From CALJFL01 sp036961205 (lineage in GTDB: Bacteria; Pseudomonadota; Gammaproteobacteria; Pseudomonadales; Halieaceae): 64,000 nt of DNA. The translations under genes and the position numbers were made by a program. Positions 52,138 through 60,500 of the stretch are shown here, piece after piece. A model generated the notes under the pieces. The model saw only the letters and a list, made by a program, of their open reading frames with translations. It searched no databases and was not told where the DNA came from. How positions within the stretch are numbered: the stretch's first letter is position 1; each line of letters opens with the position of its first letter. The stretch lies in the NCBI GenBank assembly GCA_036961205.1, contig JBALVI010000001.1, positions 1,054,001 through 1,118,000 on the forward strand, written 5' to 3'.

Positions 52138-52608
52138 ATGCCATATCTTAAAATAACTGCCGCCTCCCTGTTGGCTCTCAGTTTCGCTGCAACCGCTCAT
52201 GCCGAAAGCTGCATGCCAATCGGCGGCGTTGCGATACCGAATTTCTTCTCCGAAGGAGAGGGCAAGCCGATGATAATTTCCGCAGCGCTGACCGGTAGCG
52301 TGCAAAATGCCGCCGGCAAGATCACCGCGCAAAGGCAGACCCCCACAGGGCTGGAAATGGATATGGAACATTATTTCGGAAAGGATGATGGCGGCGCATT
52401 CCAGACCAAAGATTTGGGCGTTCTTACCGCCGTTCCGGGCAAGCCGGGGCGATATATGCTCGAGATCACCTATCATATTCAAGAGAATGTCACCCGCGGT
52501 ACGCTCAAAGGATATAAAGGGCAGTTCAATAGCTACGGGCTGGTGGACTTGCGCGATCCAGACAATCTCGTCGGGCTAGTCCGCTACACCGGCTCAATCT
52601 GTAAATAG
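52138..52608 (+). CDS. Hypothetical secreted protein under the TetR operators
   Basis: A 156-aa protein with signal peptide 1-22 (AHA-ES). The mature part begins ESCMPIGGVAIPNFF and ends with RYTGSICK, so a single disulphide between the first and last cysteines is possible. I cannot assign a family with confidence; it looks beta-rich. AAGGAAAA precedes the ATG. It is divergent from tetR, and gloA follows 98 bases later in the same direction. Confidence 0.7.
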   Translation: MPYLKITAASLLALSFAATAHAESCMPIGGVAIPNFFSEGEGKPMIISAALTGSVQNAAGKITAQRQTPTGLEMDMEHYFGKDDGGAFQTKDLGVLTAVPGKPGRYMLEITYHIQENVTRGTLKGYKGQFNSYGLVDLRDPDNLVGLVRYTGSICK

Positions 52609-52706
52609 TTCTGCGCGCTGCCCTCGGGCTGCACCTAGGCCATTGCTGGCGGGCGGTGTGTTACCGCTTGCCAGCCCATACAAACATATTCATATAGTGA
52701 GAAAGA

Positions 52707-53147
52707 ATGAACACATTATCCGAGCCCTCTGCGCTCCCCGCATCGATTCTATACACCATGATACGGGTGAGCGATCTCGACCGATCCATTGCCTTTTACC
52801 GCGATGCTCTGAGCATGCGCGAATTGCGCAGGGAAACTTTCACCGATGGTCGTTTCACGCTGGTTTTCATGGGATATGAAAATGACCAGAATGCACCGAC
52901 AATCGAGCTAACCTGGAACTGGGACCAACAGGAATACTCCCACGGCAGCGGATATGGGCATGTTGCGCTGGGCGTTGCCGATATTTACGGCGCCTGCGCG
53001 CGGCTAAACGGTATGGGAATTGAAATCGCGCGCGATGCGGGGCCTATGACTCATGCGGTGGACGAGACCGGAAGCCGTGAAAATATTGCTTTTCTTGAAG
53101 ACCCCGACGGGTACAAGATCGAACTTATTGAGATGCATGCCAGATAG
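52707..53147 (+). CDS. gloA: Lactoylglutathione lyase (glyoxalase I)
   Basis: A 146-aa VOC enzyme matching GloA: TMIRVSDLDRSIAFYRDALSM, FTLVFMGYENDQNAPTIELTWNWD, YGHVALGVADIYGACARL and FLEDPDGYKIELIE, containing the metal Glu and His ligands. It converts the glutathione hemithioacetal of methylglyoxal to lactoylglutathione. It probably belongs to the TetR-controlled unit, suggesting a response to reactive aldehydes. GAAAGA precedes the start. Confidence 0.9.
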   Translation: MNTLSEPSALPASILYTMIRVSDLDRSIAFYRDALSMRELRRETFTDGRFTLVFMGYENDQNAPTIELTWNWDQQEYSHGSGYGHVALGVADIYGACARLNGMGIEIARDAGPMTHAVDETGSRENIAFLEDPDGYKIELIEMHAR

Positions 53148-53218
53148 GGTGGGGGGCGAGAGGTAGGTTCCTTATCGCAAAGAAACGGGCGTCACCGATA
53201 AAGGTCAAATGAAACAAC

Positions 53219-53545
53219 CTAGTGGAGCGTCCTCGCCGGCGCCGGATAAAGCTCAGTCGACAGACTCACTTCCAGCGAGTTATCAATCTTGTCAGCACTT
53301 TGCCCTACCATTTCGTCGTAGGGGCTTGCCTGTCGTAGCACCAGGCTTTCAATATTTAAAGGGGACAACAACTCCTTCATTTTGAGTAGATTACGCGTTT
53401 TCAAACTGCTGCCGTCACTGTCAGTTATCAGTAGCTCTGTATCTCCTGACACTGCAAACGCGATATAGAGGCTCAGATCGACGGATTGGATGATAACCCG
53501 CTCGACACGACCTTGTGATTTCAATTCGCGGATAGAGATTTTCAT
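53219..53545 (-). CDS. DUF6482-like hypothetical protein
   Basis: A 108-aa protein, soluble, without cysteines. MKISIRELKSQGRVERVIIQSVDLSLYIAFAV and LRQASPYDEMVGQ resemble the DUF6482 group found in marine gammaproteobacteria; function unknown. It lies 68 bases downstream of ureG on the same strand. This may mark the return to core sequence. Confidence 0.65.
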   Translation of the reverse strand: MKISIRELKSQGRVERVIIQSVDLSLYIAFAVSGDTELLITDSDGSSLKTRNLLKMKELLSPLNIESLVLRQASPYDEMVGQSADKIDNSLEVSLSTELYPAPARTLH

Positions 53546-53613
53546 GATCTTTGCCTTCGTGCAGTCAATGCGCGCTGATAAATAGGGAAGAGAGGTTCAT
53601 CGGTGATCAGCTT

Positions 53614-54267
53614 TCAAACTACCGCGTGATGGCTAGCTGGAGACGCTCCCGCTGCGCTCAGCATTCCTCTCTCAACGATAAACGCGATAATTTCTTCGAC
53701 TCCCTGTTTCTTTTTGAGGTTGGTAAAGACCCAGGGAGAATTGGGGCGCATCCGGTTGGTATCTCGCTCCATCACGCCCAGGTCAGCCCCAACGTAGGGT
53801 GCCAGGTCAATCTTGTTGATGATTAACAAGTCGGAGCGGGTAATGCCGGGGCCACCTTTGCGCGGGATTTTTTCGCCTTCGGCCACATCAATCACGTAGA
53901 TGGTGAGATCAGCCAGCTCCGGGCTAAAGGTGGCGCTCAGGTTGTCACCGCCACTTTCGACGAAAATAATATCCAGATTGGGGTGACGCTGAGTCATTTC
54001 CTCAACAGCAGCCAGATTCATTGAGGCGTCTTCGCGTATTGCGGTATGCGGGCAGCCGCCTGTTTCCACGCCGATGATGCGATCCGCATCCAATGCCTGC
54101 GCTCTGGTAAGAATAATCGCGTCCTCCTGGGTGTAGATGTCGTTGGTAACGACAGCCAGGTTGTACTCATCGCGCATAGCTTTACAAAGCACTTCCAGCA
54201 GTGCAGTTTTACCGGAACCGACGGGGCCGCCGATACCGATGCGAAGTGGGGTGGTTGTTTGATTCAT
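53614..54267 (-). CDS. ureG: UreG, urease accessory GTPase
   Basis: SIMIBI-class GTPase that delivers nickel to urease with UreE, UreF and UreD (217 aa). P-loop GPVGSGKT (14-21), nickel motif CPH in VETGGCPHTAIREDASMN, and NKIDLAPYVGADL as the base-specificity segment. Last gene of the urease operon. Confidence 0.97.
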   Translation of the reverse strand: MNQTTTPLRIGIGGPVGSGKTALLEVLCKAMRDEYNLAVVTNDIYTQEDAIILTRAQALDADRIIGVETGGCPHTAIREDASMNLAAVEEMTQRHPNLDIIFVESGGDNLSATFSPELADLTIYVIDVAEGEKIPRKGGPGITRSDLLIINKIDLAPYVGADLGVMERDTNRMRPNSPWVFTNLKKKQGVEEIIAFIVERGMLSAAGASPASHHAVV

Positions 54268-54279
54268 AGTGCGTGTTCC

Positions 54280-54945
54280 TCAGGAGCGAAATAATCGTGT
54301 GTATTGGCTTTCGTGATTGCTGCTGGCAATCGCTTGCGCAGGGGTGCAACTACCGATGTCGTCGTCTTGCAGCTCACTGGCACTGGCAACTGCAGCCGGG
54401 ATGTCTTGCGCCAGTCGCATGAGTATTTGTTGTCCGTGGGTCTGCCCCAGGGGAATCAACTTCACTCCTGCGGTTACCGAATTTTCCAGCCAGCTCCAGG
54501 CATAGCCAGCCAGAAGCTGCTGCGCAGGTATCTGCCAATGCACTGCTGCCAGCGCCATGCCGGCGAGCTGACTACTGACAACCCACGGCTTTAGCGAGGC
54601 GTCCATGGGCACCTGCAGATTGGGTAGTAACACGGCCAACGCTGCGCCGCGCTGACGCTCTTCCTTGCGCAGTTCTGAAGTTTCCCTGCTGGCGATTAAA
54701 TAACTGAGCCAGCGGGCAATTTTCAGTTCATCGTCATGCTCAAAGGCCTGCTGAAGCCTCAGTAGTATGGGTAATTCCAGAGTCGCTACACTCTGCTTCA
54801 ATAGCCCGTTCAGCCACTCTTCCAGGGTGTTTTTGTCGTGTACCCAGCGTGCCTCTACCGCCCACTCCAGTCCCTGTGAATAGGTAAACCCACCCACGGG
54901 CAGGCTGGGACTGATTAGTTGGTAGAGGCGTAAATCCGGCAGCAT
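54280..54945 (-). CDS. ureF: UreF, urease accessory protein
   Basis: All-helical accessory protein (221 aa) that forms the UreD-UreF-UreG activation complex and gates GTPase activity. LYQLISPSLPVGGFTYSQGLEWAVE is the diagnostic N-terminus; AYAWSWLENSVTAGVKLIPLGQT is conserved. It starts 2 bases after the stop of the small membrane gene. Confidence 0.95.
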   Translation of the reverse strand: MLPDLRLYQLISPSLPVGGFTYSQGLEWAVEARWVHDKNTLEEWLNGLLKQSVATLELPILLRLQQAFEHDDELKIARWLSYLIASRETSELRKEERQRGAALAVLLPNLQVPMDASLKPWVVSSQLAGMALAAVHWQIPAQQLLAGYAWSWLENSVTAGVKLIPLGQTHGQQILMRLAQDIPAAVASASELQDDDIGSCTPAQAIASSNHESQYTRLFRS

Positions 54946-54947
54946 GG

Positions 54948-55181
54948 TTAGTCTTTCGGAGTTCTCTTTTGGCGCGCAATTACTTTAGTCAATACCGGTT
55001 TAAAGTGCAGAGCAACCGCTAGTGCGACTACGGCCAGCCCAGAGAATACAAGGACATGGTCGGGGCTACTGAAATAATGGAGTAAAGATACTGATGAGTT
55101 AGTTCCATCGTGGGCTGATACGACTGGAGCCAAAGCCAGCAGTGAAGCTGCTGCAGTAAAATTTAATACGTCTGTATTCAT
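54948..55181 (-). CDS. Small membrane protein encoded within the urease operon
   Basis: A 77-aa protein I cannot assign. A predicted signal sequence to about Ala23 is followed by HDG, a short periplasmic stretch (LLHYFSSPDHVL), one membrane helix (about 43-62) and a basic tail (KVIARQKRTPKD). The AHDG and SPDH histidine/aspartate pattern recalls the N-terminus of HupE/UreJ nickel permeases, but most of that protein is absent. It sits between ureE and ureF with a 2-base gap to ureF, so translation is probably coupled. Confidence 0.75.
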   Translation of the reverse strand: MNTDVLNFTAAASLLALAPVVSAHDGTNSSVSLLHYFSSPDHVLVFSGLAVVALAVALHFKPVLTKVIARQKRTPKD

Positions 55182-55223
55182 AAAGACCTCTTGTTGTGAC
55201 TGGATGACAGGTGCTGCACTGGA

Positions 55224-55685
55224 TTATTGATCGCTGTGATGGGCATGGGCATGGGCATGGGCGCTAGTCTGGTAGGCGCCGCCTTCAGGCTCGAAGGGTG
55301 CCTGCTCAACCGTAACGGGCAGGCCCAGACCAACCACCATATCGTCCAGCACATGATCGTGCTGATAACGTACCCAAGTTGCTGTGATTTGTAAGGGTAC
55401 ATGTCGGTTACCCAGGTGATAGCAAGCCCTGGCCAGAGCAAGAGCGTCCTCGCTATTCACAGTAGAAACGCTCTCAGCGGCCGCTTCTACCATCACCACT
55501 AAGCCTTCAGTACTTTGTAGCAGGTCGCCGCCACGCAGGACCTGCCCACGCGGCAGGAATAGCCCGGCATCCCGACCGTCGTCCAGAATGACCTTCAGAC
55601 GACTTTTCTGGCGCTGGTCTATGGGCAAGCTCAAGGTGGCGCAATGGGCCTCTTTTCCTGCCAGCAGTTTTTCTATACGAATCAT
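55224..55685 (-). CDS. ureE: UreE, urease nickel metallochaperone
   Basis: A 153-aa chaperone with an N-terminal peptide-binding domain, a metal-binding core (CYHLGNRHVPLQI) and a His-rich tail (HAHAHAHH) that binds extra nickel. It hands nickel to UreG. Located between ureC and the small membrane gene. Confidence 0.95.
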   Translation of the reverse strand: MIRIEKLLAGKEAHCATLSLPIDQRQKSRLKVILDDGRDAGLFLPRGQVLRGGDLLQSTEGLVVMVEAAAESVSTVNSEDALALARACYHLGNRHVPLQITATWVRYQHDHVLDDMVVGLGLPVTVEQAPFEPEGGAYQTSAHAHAHAHHSDQ

Positions 55686-55712
55686 AGTGTGGGCCTCAAG
55701 CTCGCGTCATTC

Positions 55713-57419
55713 TCAAAATAGAAAATACCTTTGTGCCAGTGGTAGTTCGGTTGCCGGTTCACAGACCAGTAGTTCGCCATCAGCGCGAACTTCATAGGTC
55801 TGTGAATCTACCTCGATGGTCGGCTGGTAGCTGTTACGCACCATGTCCACTTTGCCGATGTTACGGCAATTTTTAACAGTGCCAATCAAACTTTTGAGTT
55901 CGAGTTGTTCCGCAATACCCGCCGCAATCCCTGCCTTTGACATAAAAATCATTGAGGTGCTGTTACACGCTCTGCCCATGGCGCCAAACATGGGTCGGTA
56001 ATGTACCGGCTGTGGCGTGGGTATGGAGGCGTTCGGATCGCCCATGGGCGCTGCTGCAATGAGCCCGCCTTTAACGATGACGGCAGGCTTTGCGCCGAAG
56101 AAAGCCGGCTTCCACAACACCAGATCGGCCAGTTTGCCCAGTTCTATCGAGCCTACCTCATGGGAAATCCCGTGAGCTATGGCTGGATTTATAGTGTATT
56201 TGGCGATATAGCGCTTAATGCGTTCGTTGTCATTCGCGCTGCTATCTTCGGCCAAAGCCCCGCGCTGCACTTTCATTTTGTGTGCGGTCTGCCAGGTGCG
56301 AATAATCACCTCGCCTACCCTGCCCATGGCCTGCGAGTCTGAGGCAATCATCGAGAAGGCGCCCAAGTCATGCAATATATCTTCGGCGGCAATGGTTTCG
56401 CGGCGAATACGCGACTCGGCGAAAGCGACATCCTCAGCGATTCCGGGATCCAGGTGATGGCAAACCATCAGCATGTCCAGGTGTTCATCTACCGTATTAA
56501 TAGTATACGGGCGGGTGGGGTTGGTGGATGAGGGCAATATGTTCGGCTCGCCCGCTGCCTTGATAATGTCGGGAGCGTGACCACCGCCGGCGCCCTCAGT
56601 GTGGTAAGTGTGGATAGTGCGGCCGCCAATGGCGGCCAAAGTTGCTTCAACAAAGCCCGATTCATTAAGGGTGTCGGTGTGAATTGCCACCTGCACATCG
56701 GTTTCATCCGCCACATTCAGGCACTGATCTATCGCCGCGGGGGTAGTGCCCCAGTCTTCGTGCAATTTCAGTCCCATGGCTCCGGCAGCCACCTGTTCGT
56801 GCAGCGCCTCGGGGAGGCTGGCGTTACCCTTGCCCATAAAGCCAAGATTCATCGGCGCAACATCTCCCGCTTCCAGCATGCGATGAATATTCCAGGGTCC
56901 CGGGGTGCAGGTGGTGGCGTTGGTGCCGGTGGCCGGTCCTGTGCCGCCGCCTAACATCGTGGTAACGCCTGACATCAGTGCTTCATCAATCTGCTGCGGG
57001 CAGATGAAGTGAATATGAGAGTCGACGCCGCCTGCTGTGAGAATCATGCCTTCTCCGGCAAGTACCTCTGAGCCCGGGCCTATGATGATATCAACGTTGG
57101 GTTGGGTGTCTGGATTGCCGGCCTTACCGATGCCAGCAATACGCCCATTCTTGATTCCTACATCGGCTTTGACAATACCCCAGTGGTCGATGATCAGAGC
57201 GTTGGTAATGACCAGATCAACGGTTTCCGCGCTGGGCCGTTGGCTTTGACCCATGCCATCGCGGATAACCTTGCCGCCGCCAAACTTCACTTCATCGCCG
57301 TAGCTGGTAAAGTCTTGCTCTACCTCAAGCCACAGCTCGGTATCAGCCAGGCGCAATTTGTCACCGGTGGTTGGGCCGAACATTTCAGCGTAGGCCTGTC
57401 TCGATATTTTTACTGCCAT
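55713..57419 (-). CDS. ureC: UreC, urease alpha subunit
   Basis: Catalytic subunit hydrolysing urea to ammonia and carbamate (568 aa). The nickel-site residues are present: His135 and His137 (DSHIHF), carbamylated Lys218 in GLKLHEDWG, His247 and His273; the active-site flap has Cys320-His321 (MVCHHLD). ATG 57419 after AGGGAAC is chosen over an in-frame extension to 57485 that overlaps ureB. Confidence 0.98.
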   Translation of the reverse strand: MAVKISRQAYAEMFGPTTGDKLRLADTELWLEVEQDFTSYGDEVKFGGGKVIRDGMGQSQRPSAETVDLVITNALIIDHWGIVKADVGIKNGRIAGIGKAGNPDTQPNVDIIIGPGSEVLAGEGMILTAGGVDSHIHFICPQQIDEALMSGVTTMLGGGTGPATGTNATTCTPGPWNIHRMLEAGDVAPMNLGFMGKGNASLPEALHEQVAAGAMGLKLHEDWGTTPAAIDQCLNVADETDVQVAIHTDTLNESGFVEATLAAIGGRTIHTYHTEGAGGGHAPDIIKAAGEPNILPSSTNPTRPYTINTVDEHLDMLMVCHHLDPGIAEDVAFAESRIRRETIAAEDILHDLGAFSMIASDSQAMGRVGEVIIRTWQTAHKMKVQRGALAEDSSANDNERIKRYIAKYTINPAIAHGISHEVGSIELGKLADLVLWKPAFFGAKPAVIVKGGLIAAAPMGDPNASIPTPQPVHYRPMFGAMGRACNSTSMIFMSKAGIAAGIAEQLELKSLIGTVKNCRNIGKVDMVRNSYQPTIEVDSQTYEVRADGELLVCEPATELPLAQRYFLF

Positions 57420-57429
57420 AATATGTTCC

Positions 57430-57750
57430 CTACAACTTGCCCATGACTTTACCCTGAAATCCGTAGACCTCGCGTGCGCCGGCATACGCCACCAACTCTA
57501 CTGTGCGCTCTTGTCCGGGTTCAAATCGTACGGCCGTGCCAGAGGCAATATTGAGCCTGTAACCTCTGGCCAATTCCCGTTCGAAGACCAATGCATCGTT
57601 GACCTCATAAAAGTGGTAGTGAGATCCGATCTGCACCGGGCGATCGCCAGTGTTGCCGACCTTAACCGTAACTAGCGCGCGCTCTGCGTTGAGTTCGATG
57701 TCACCATCGGCGACCCTTAACTCACCCGGTATGATGTTTTTCTGCGTCAT
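57430..57750 (-). CDS. ureB: UreB, urease beta subunit
   Basis: A 106-aa structural subunit. IIPGELRVADGDIELN and DRPVQIGSHYHFYEVNDAL are the family signature, and the RLNIASGTAVRFEPGQERTVELV core is intact. It is 10 bases upstream of ureC. Confidence 0.97.
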   Translation of the reverse strand: MTQKNIIPGELRVADGDIELNAERALVTVKVGNTGDRPVQIGSHYHFYEVNDALVFERELARGYRLNIASGTAVRFEPGQERTVELVAYAGAREVYGFQGKVMGKL

Positions 57751-57759
57751 CGCTGTCTC

Positions 57760-58062
57760 CTAGACAATAGGGTCGTGGACGGTGACCAGTTTGGTGCCGT
57801 CGGGGAAGGTCGCCTCGACCTGAACGTCGTGAATCATCGATGCAACGCCGGACATAACATCGTCACTGCCCAGTAGTGTGCGGCCGTAATCCATCAATTC
57901 AGCCACGGTGCGGCCATCGCGGGCGCCCTCCAAAATCGCGCCGCTGATATAGGCGATGGCTTCCGGATAGTTGAGCTTCAGACCGCGGTCCTTGCGTCGC
58001 TCGGCCAGTAGCGATGCGGTGAACAAAAGCAGCTTGTCTTTTTCTCTGGGTGTTAGTTCCAT
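57760..58062 (-). CDS. ureA: UreA, urease gamma subunit
   Basis: A 100-aa structural subunit. MELTPREKDKLLLFTASLLAERRKDRGLKLNYPEA and the VEATFPDGTKLVTVHDPI ending are diagnostic. Separate gamma and beta genes, as in most proteobacteria. Confidence 0.98.
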   Translation of the reverse strand: MELTPREKDKLLLFTASLLAERRKDRGLKLNYPEAIAYISGAILEGARDGRTVAELMDYGRTLLGSDDVMSGVASMIHDVQVEATFPDGTKLVTVHDPIV

Positions 58063-58091
58063 CGGGATTGCTCTCTCGTAAATATTCTATT

Positions 58092-58937
58092 TCATGTTGC
58101 CCAGATTCTAGGCACGCAAGGTGACCTGTCCAGCCACTGACCACGCAGCGTGCTCCATAGCTTGCTAAATATGTTATGCATCGGCTCGGCCTGATCTCCC
58201 AATGCTCGCACCACGAGTATCTCGTCGACCAGCGTGAGGCCAATGGGATGCGGGTAGTCTGTGCCGTTTCTTCCATGCAAAACCTGCGCCAGCAGATCGC
58301 GCTCTTGTTCGGTGCAAGGCGCTGCGATAAAACACCCCTGCATGGCCATACCGCGCAGACCCGTTGCCGATAACAGCGTTTCGTCTGCGATGGTGTTGAG
58401 TTGTTCGAGCATGCGCAGTTCACCGGCGAGTCTCACCTCGGTTCGGCTGTGTAGTGTGCCGAAGGTAAATTGCTCACCATTCGCCGGGCGACCAAAACAA
58501 TGCATTTCCCAACCCGCAAACTTTCCCCCTGAGGCGATATCGATGCGGGTAGCGAGCTTTATATTGGCACCCGAAAAGAAGATATTCTGTTGCGGTAGCC
58601 ACTCCAAAACAGCACCATTGGCGACAGCGAAATTCTGATATTGCGTAGCTTCCAATTTATCGCGAGAGCGGTAAAACTTGGCAGCTCCGGGCGTTGTTAT
58701 TAAGGCATGTGCGCCACTTTGGGCATCTACATTGATCTCCAGCGAGTCACCGCCTACTACTCCACCCGGGGGGTGCAAAATATAGTTGTGACAGACCTCG
58801 CCCTCAGGATAAAAAGAGCGCTGCAGTGTAAGTGGTCCACGCTGTTGCTTATTAATCAGGCAGGTTTTTTCGCCCCGCATGCCGTACGCCAGATCCAGTT
58901 GGGCCTGCCAGCCCTGGGGCGTTGTCGCTCTATTCAT
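58092..58937 (-). CDS. ureD: UreD, urease accessory protein
   Basis: A 281-aa scaffold for the activation complex; conserved segments are LQRSFYPEGEVCHNYILHPPGGVVGGDSL and LITTPGAAKFYRS. First gene of the operon ureD-ureA-ureB-ureC-ureE-orf-ureF-ureG. No urea transporter gene is seen next to it in this window. Confidence 0.95.
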   Translation of the reverse strand: MNRATTPQGWQAQLDLAYGMRGEKTCLINKQQRGPLTLQRSFYPEGEVCHNYILHPPGGVVGGDSLEINVDAQSGAHALITTPGAAKFYRSRDKLEATQYQNFAVANGAVLEWLPQQNIFFSGANIKLATRIDIASGGKFAGWEMHCFGRPANGEQFTFGTLHSRTEVRLAGELRMLEQLNTIADETLLSATGLRGMAMQGCFIAAPCTEQERDLLAQVLHGRNGTDYPHPIGLTLVDEILVVRALGDQAEPMHNIFSKLWSTLRGQWLDRSPCVPRIWAT

Positions 58938-59529
58938 TGATAGTCAGCCAGAATTCTGTCGCTAGTAGTACGTGCGCTTTTATAACGGCACATGGCGGCC
59001 AAGACTAGCAGGCAGTTTGGTTCTCGTCAGCAAAAGATCTTACTGCGACTGGCATTCGAATAGATGCGTCATTTTGGAGCAAGTAGAGTTATTTGTGCTT
59101 CATTTTGGTTCGGTTTTCTAAGGGTTTTCACGCGGTCATTCCTCGTGCAAGTGTTGCTCGACTGTGAGCAACGCATGACCTCCCAGGCCGTCGAAGCTCG
59201 CCTTCAGGGAACGACAAATCGGGCCCACCCATACTGTGTGGCCTGGCGGCTATGATGTCGATGTCTGCACATAGAACAGGATGCAGGCTGTAACCGCACA
59301 ATGTAATTCCAGATGTCGTCTGGTCCTCATTGCGAGCGATGGAAATCAGCGTCGGGCTAAGCATACCCAGGTAGACTGGATGCCGGAAGATGACCCCGAC
59401 TTTTAGGTGGAATTTGGCGGTAACAATCGCTCTTGAATTCGGAACTTTCGCCCCCAGAATTATGTCTACACGAGTTGCCTGGATTTGTTCTCGGCCTTTA
59501 ATGTTTTAATCGAATTTACAGGTACCTTC
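58938..59529. other. 590-base intergenic region between ureD and htpX
   Basis: A divergent region holding the start of the ure operon leader (a TATAAA lies about 35 bases upstream of ureD on the minus strand, without a matching -35) and the heat-shock-type promoter of htpX. Between them are two small hairpins (GTTGCTC at 59153-59159 with GAGCAAC at 59166-59172; CCAGA/TCTGG at 59309-59323). No gene is supported; a 78-codon minus-strand frame at 59128-59364 has no recognisable family. Confidence 0.55.
59432..59460 (+). promoter_or_regulatory. Sigma32-type promoter of htpX
   Basis: CTTGAA (59432-59437) is followed after 13 bases by CCCCCAGAAT (59451-59460). This matches the heat-shock -35 CTTGAA and -10 CCCCAT-type elements with an allowed spacing. 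The implied start is about 60 bases before the htpX ATG. E. coli htpX is a known heat-shock gene. Confidence 0.6.
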
Positions 59530-60420
59530 ATGCTACGAATTGCACTGTTTCTAGCCACTAACGTCGCCATCATGGTGGTTATATCAATCGTTTTCCGGGT
59601 CCTCGGTCTAGACGGGATTCTCGCTGAAAACGGCACTGACCTTAATCTGCAGGCACTGCTGATTATGTCTGCCGTGATCGGCTTTGCTGGCTCGTTCATT
59701 TCTTTGATGCTGTCAAAGTGGATGGCCAAGCGTTCGATGGGCGTGCAACTGATCGATGCTCAAAATGCGCGCAATAGCACAGAGAGTTGGTTGATCAGCA
59801 CGGTGCAGCGACAGGCACAGGCGGCAGATATCGGTATGCCAGAGGTGGGAATCTTTGATTCTGCCGGCCCCAATGCATTTGCTACCGGTGCCAACAAAAA
59901 TAATGCTCTGGTAGCAGTTAGCAGTGGACTGCTTGCTACGATGAGTCAGGACGAAGTCGAAGCGGTACTTGCTCACGAGGTGAGTCATATTGCCAATGGT
60001 GACATGGTGACCATGGCCCTTGTGCAGGGCGTGGTGAATACCTTTGTTGTATTCCTGTCTCGTCTGGTCGGTTTTTTCGTCGACCGCGTAATATTGAAAA
60101 ATCAACGGGGCCTGGGCATTGGCTATTTCATCAGTTCGATCGTGGCGCAAATTGTGCTGGGCTTTCTGGCCAGCACAATTGTCATGTGGTTCTCACGACG
60201 ACGGGAGTTTCGTGCCGATGCCGGTGCGGCTGAGCTGGCCGGGGGCGATAAAATGATCGCGGCATTGCAAAGCTTGCAGCGTGGCTCGGGCGAAGATTTA
60301 CCTACACAAATGGCTGCGTTTGGTATTAGTGGTAGGACCAAGAGTGGAATTGCCGCATTGTTTCTTAGTCATCCGCCGCTTGAGCAGCGTATTGCTGCTT
60401 TGCAGGCGGCTAAACACTAA
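59530..60420 (+). CDS. htpX: HtpX, inner-membrane zinc metalloprotease
   Basis: Heat-shock protease of membrane-protein quality control, working with FtsH (296 aa). Two N-terminal helices (about 3-23 and 40-62), the zinc motif H149EVSH153 in VLAHEVSHIANGDM, and two more helices; RRREFRADAGAAELAG contains the third ligand. ATG 59530 follows AGG; the frame extends to 59485 but MLRIALFLATN is the family start. Confidence 0.95.
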   Translation: MLRIALFLATNVAIMVVISIVFRVLGLDGILAENGTDLNLQALLIMSAVIGFAGSFISLMLSKWMAKRSMGVQLIDAQNARNSTESWLISTVQRQAQAADIGMPEVGIFDSAGPNAFATGANKNNALVAVSSGLLATMSQDEVEAVLAHEVSHIANGDMVTMALVQGVVNTFVVFLSRLVGFFVDRVILKNQRGLGIGYFISSIVAQIVLGFLASTIVMWFSRRREFRADAGAAELAGGDKMIAALQSLQRGSGEDLPTQMAAFGISGRTKSGIAALFLSHPPLEQRIAALQAAKH

Positions 60421-60500
60421 CCTGGCCCAACCATCATCAGCGGTACGTAGAAGGTGAGCACCATGGTGATCTCCCTGAGCCTGCAGCACGTATATCTGCT

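Noticed and set aside
48472..53600. A second copy of the tRNA-Lys 3' end as the right attachment site
   Set aside because: Scanning by eye for the T-arm to CCA sequence found none in this interval. A degenerate copy could have been missed.
58940..59010. Possible sigma54 promoter (GG/GC pair) upstream of ureD
   Set aside because: The spacing between the GG and GC elements is 9 bases instead of 10, and the flanking consensus is poor. Nitrogen control of the operon is plausible but not shown here.
59128..59364. 78-codon minus-strand frame in the ureD-htpX interval
   Set aside because: No ribosome-binding site, no recognisable family, unusual Cys/Pro/Arg-rich composition; it reads like non-coding sequence.
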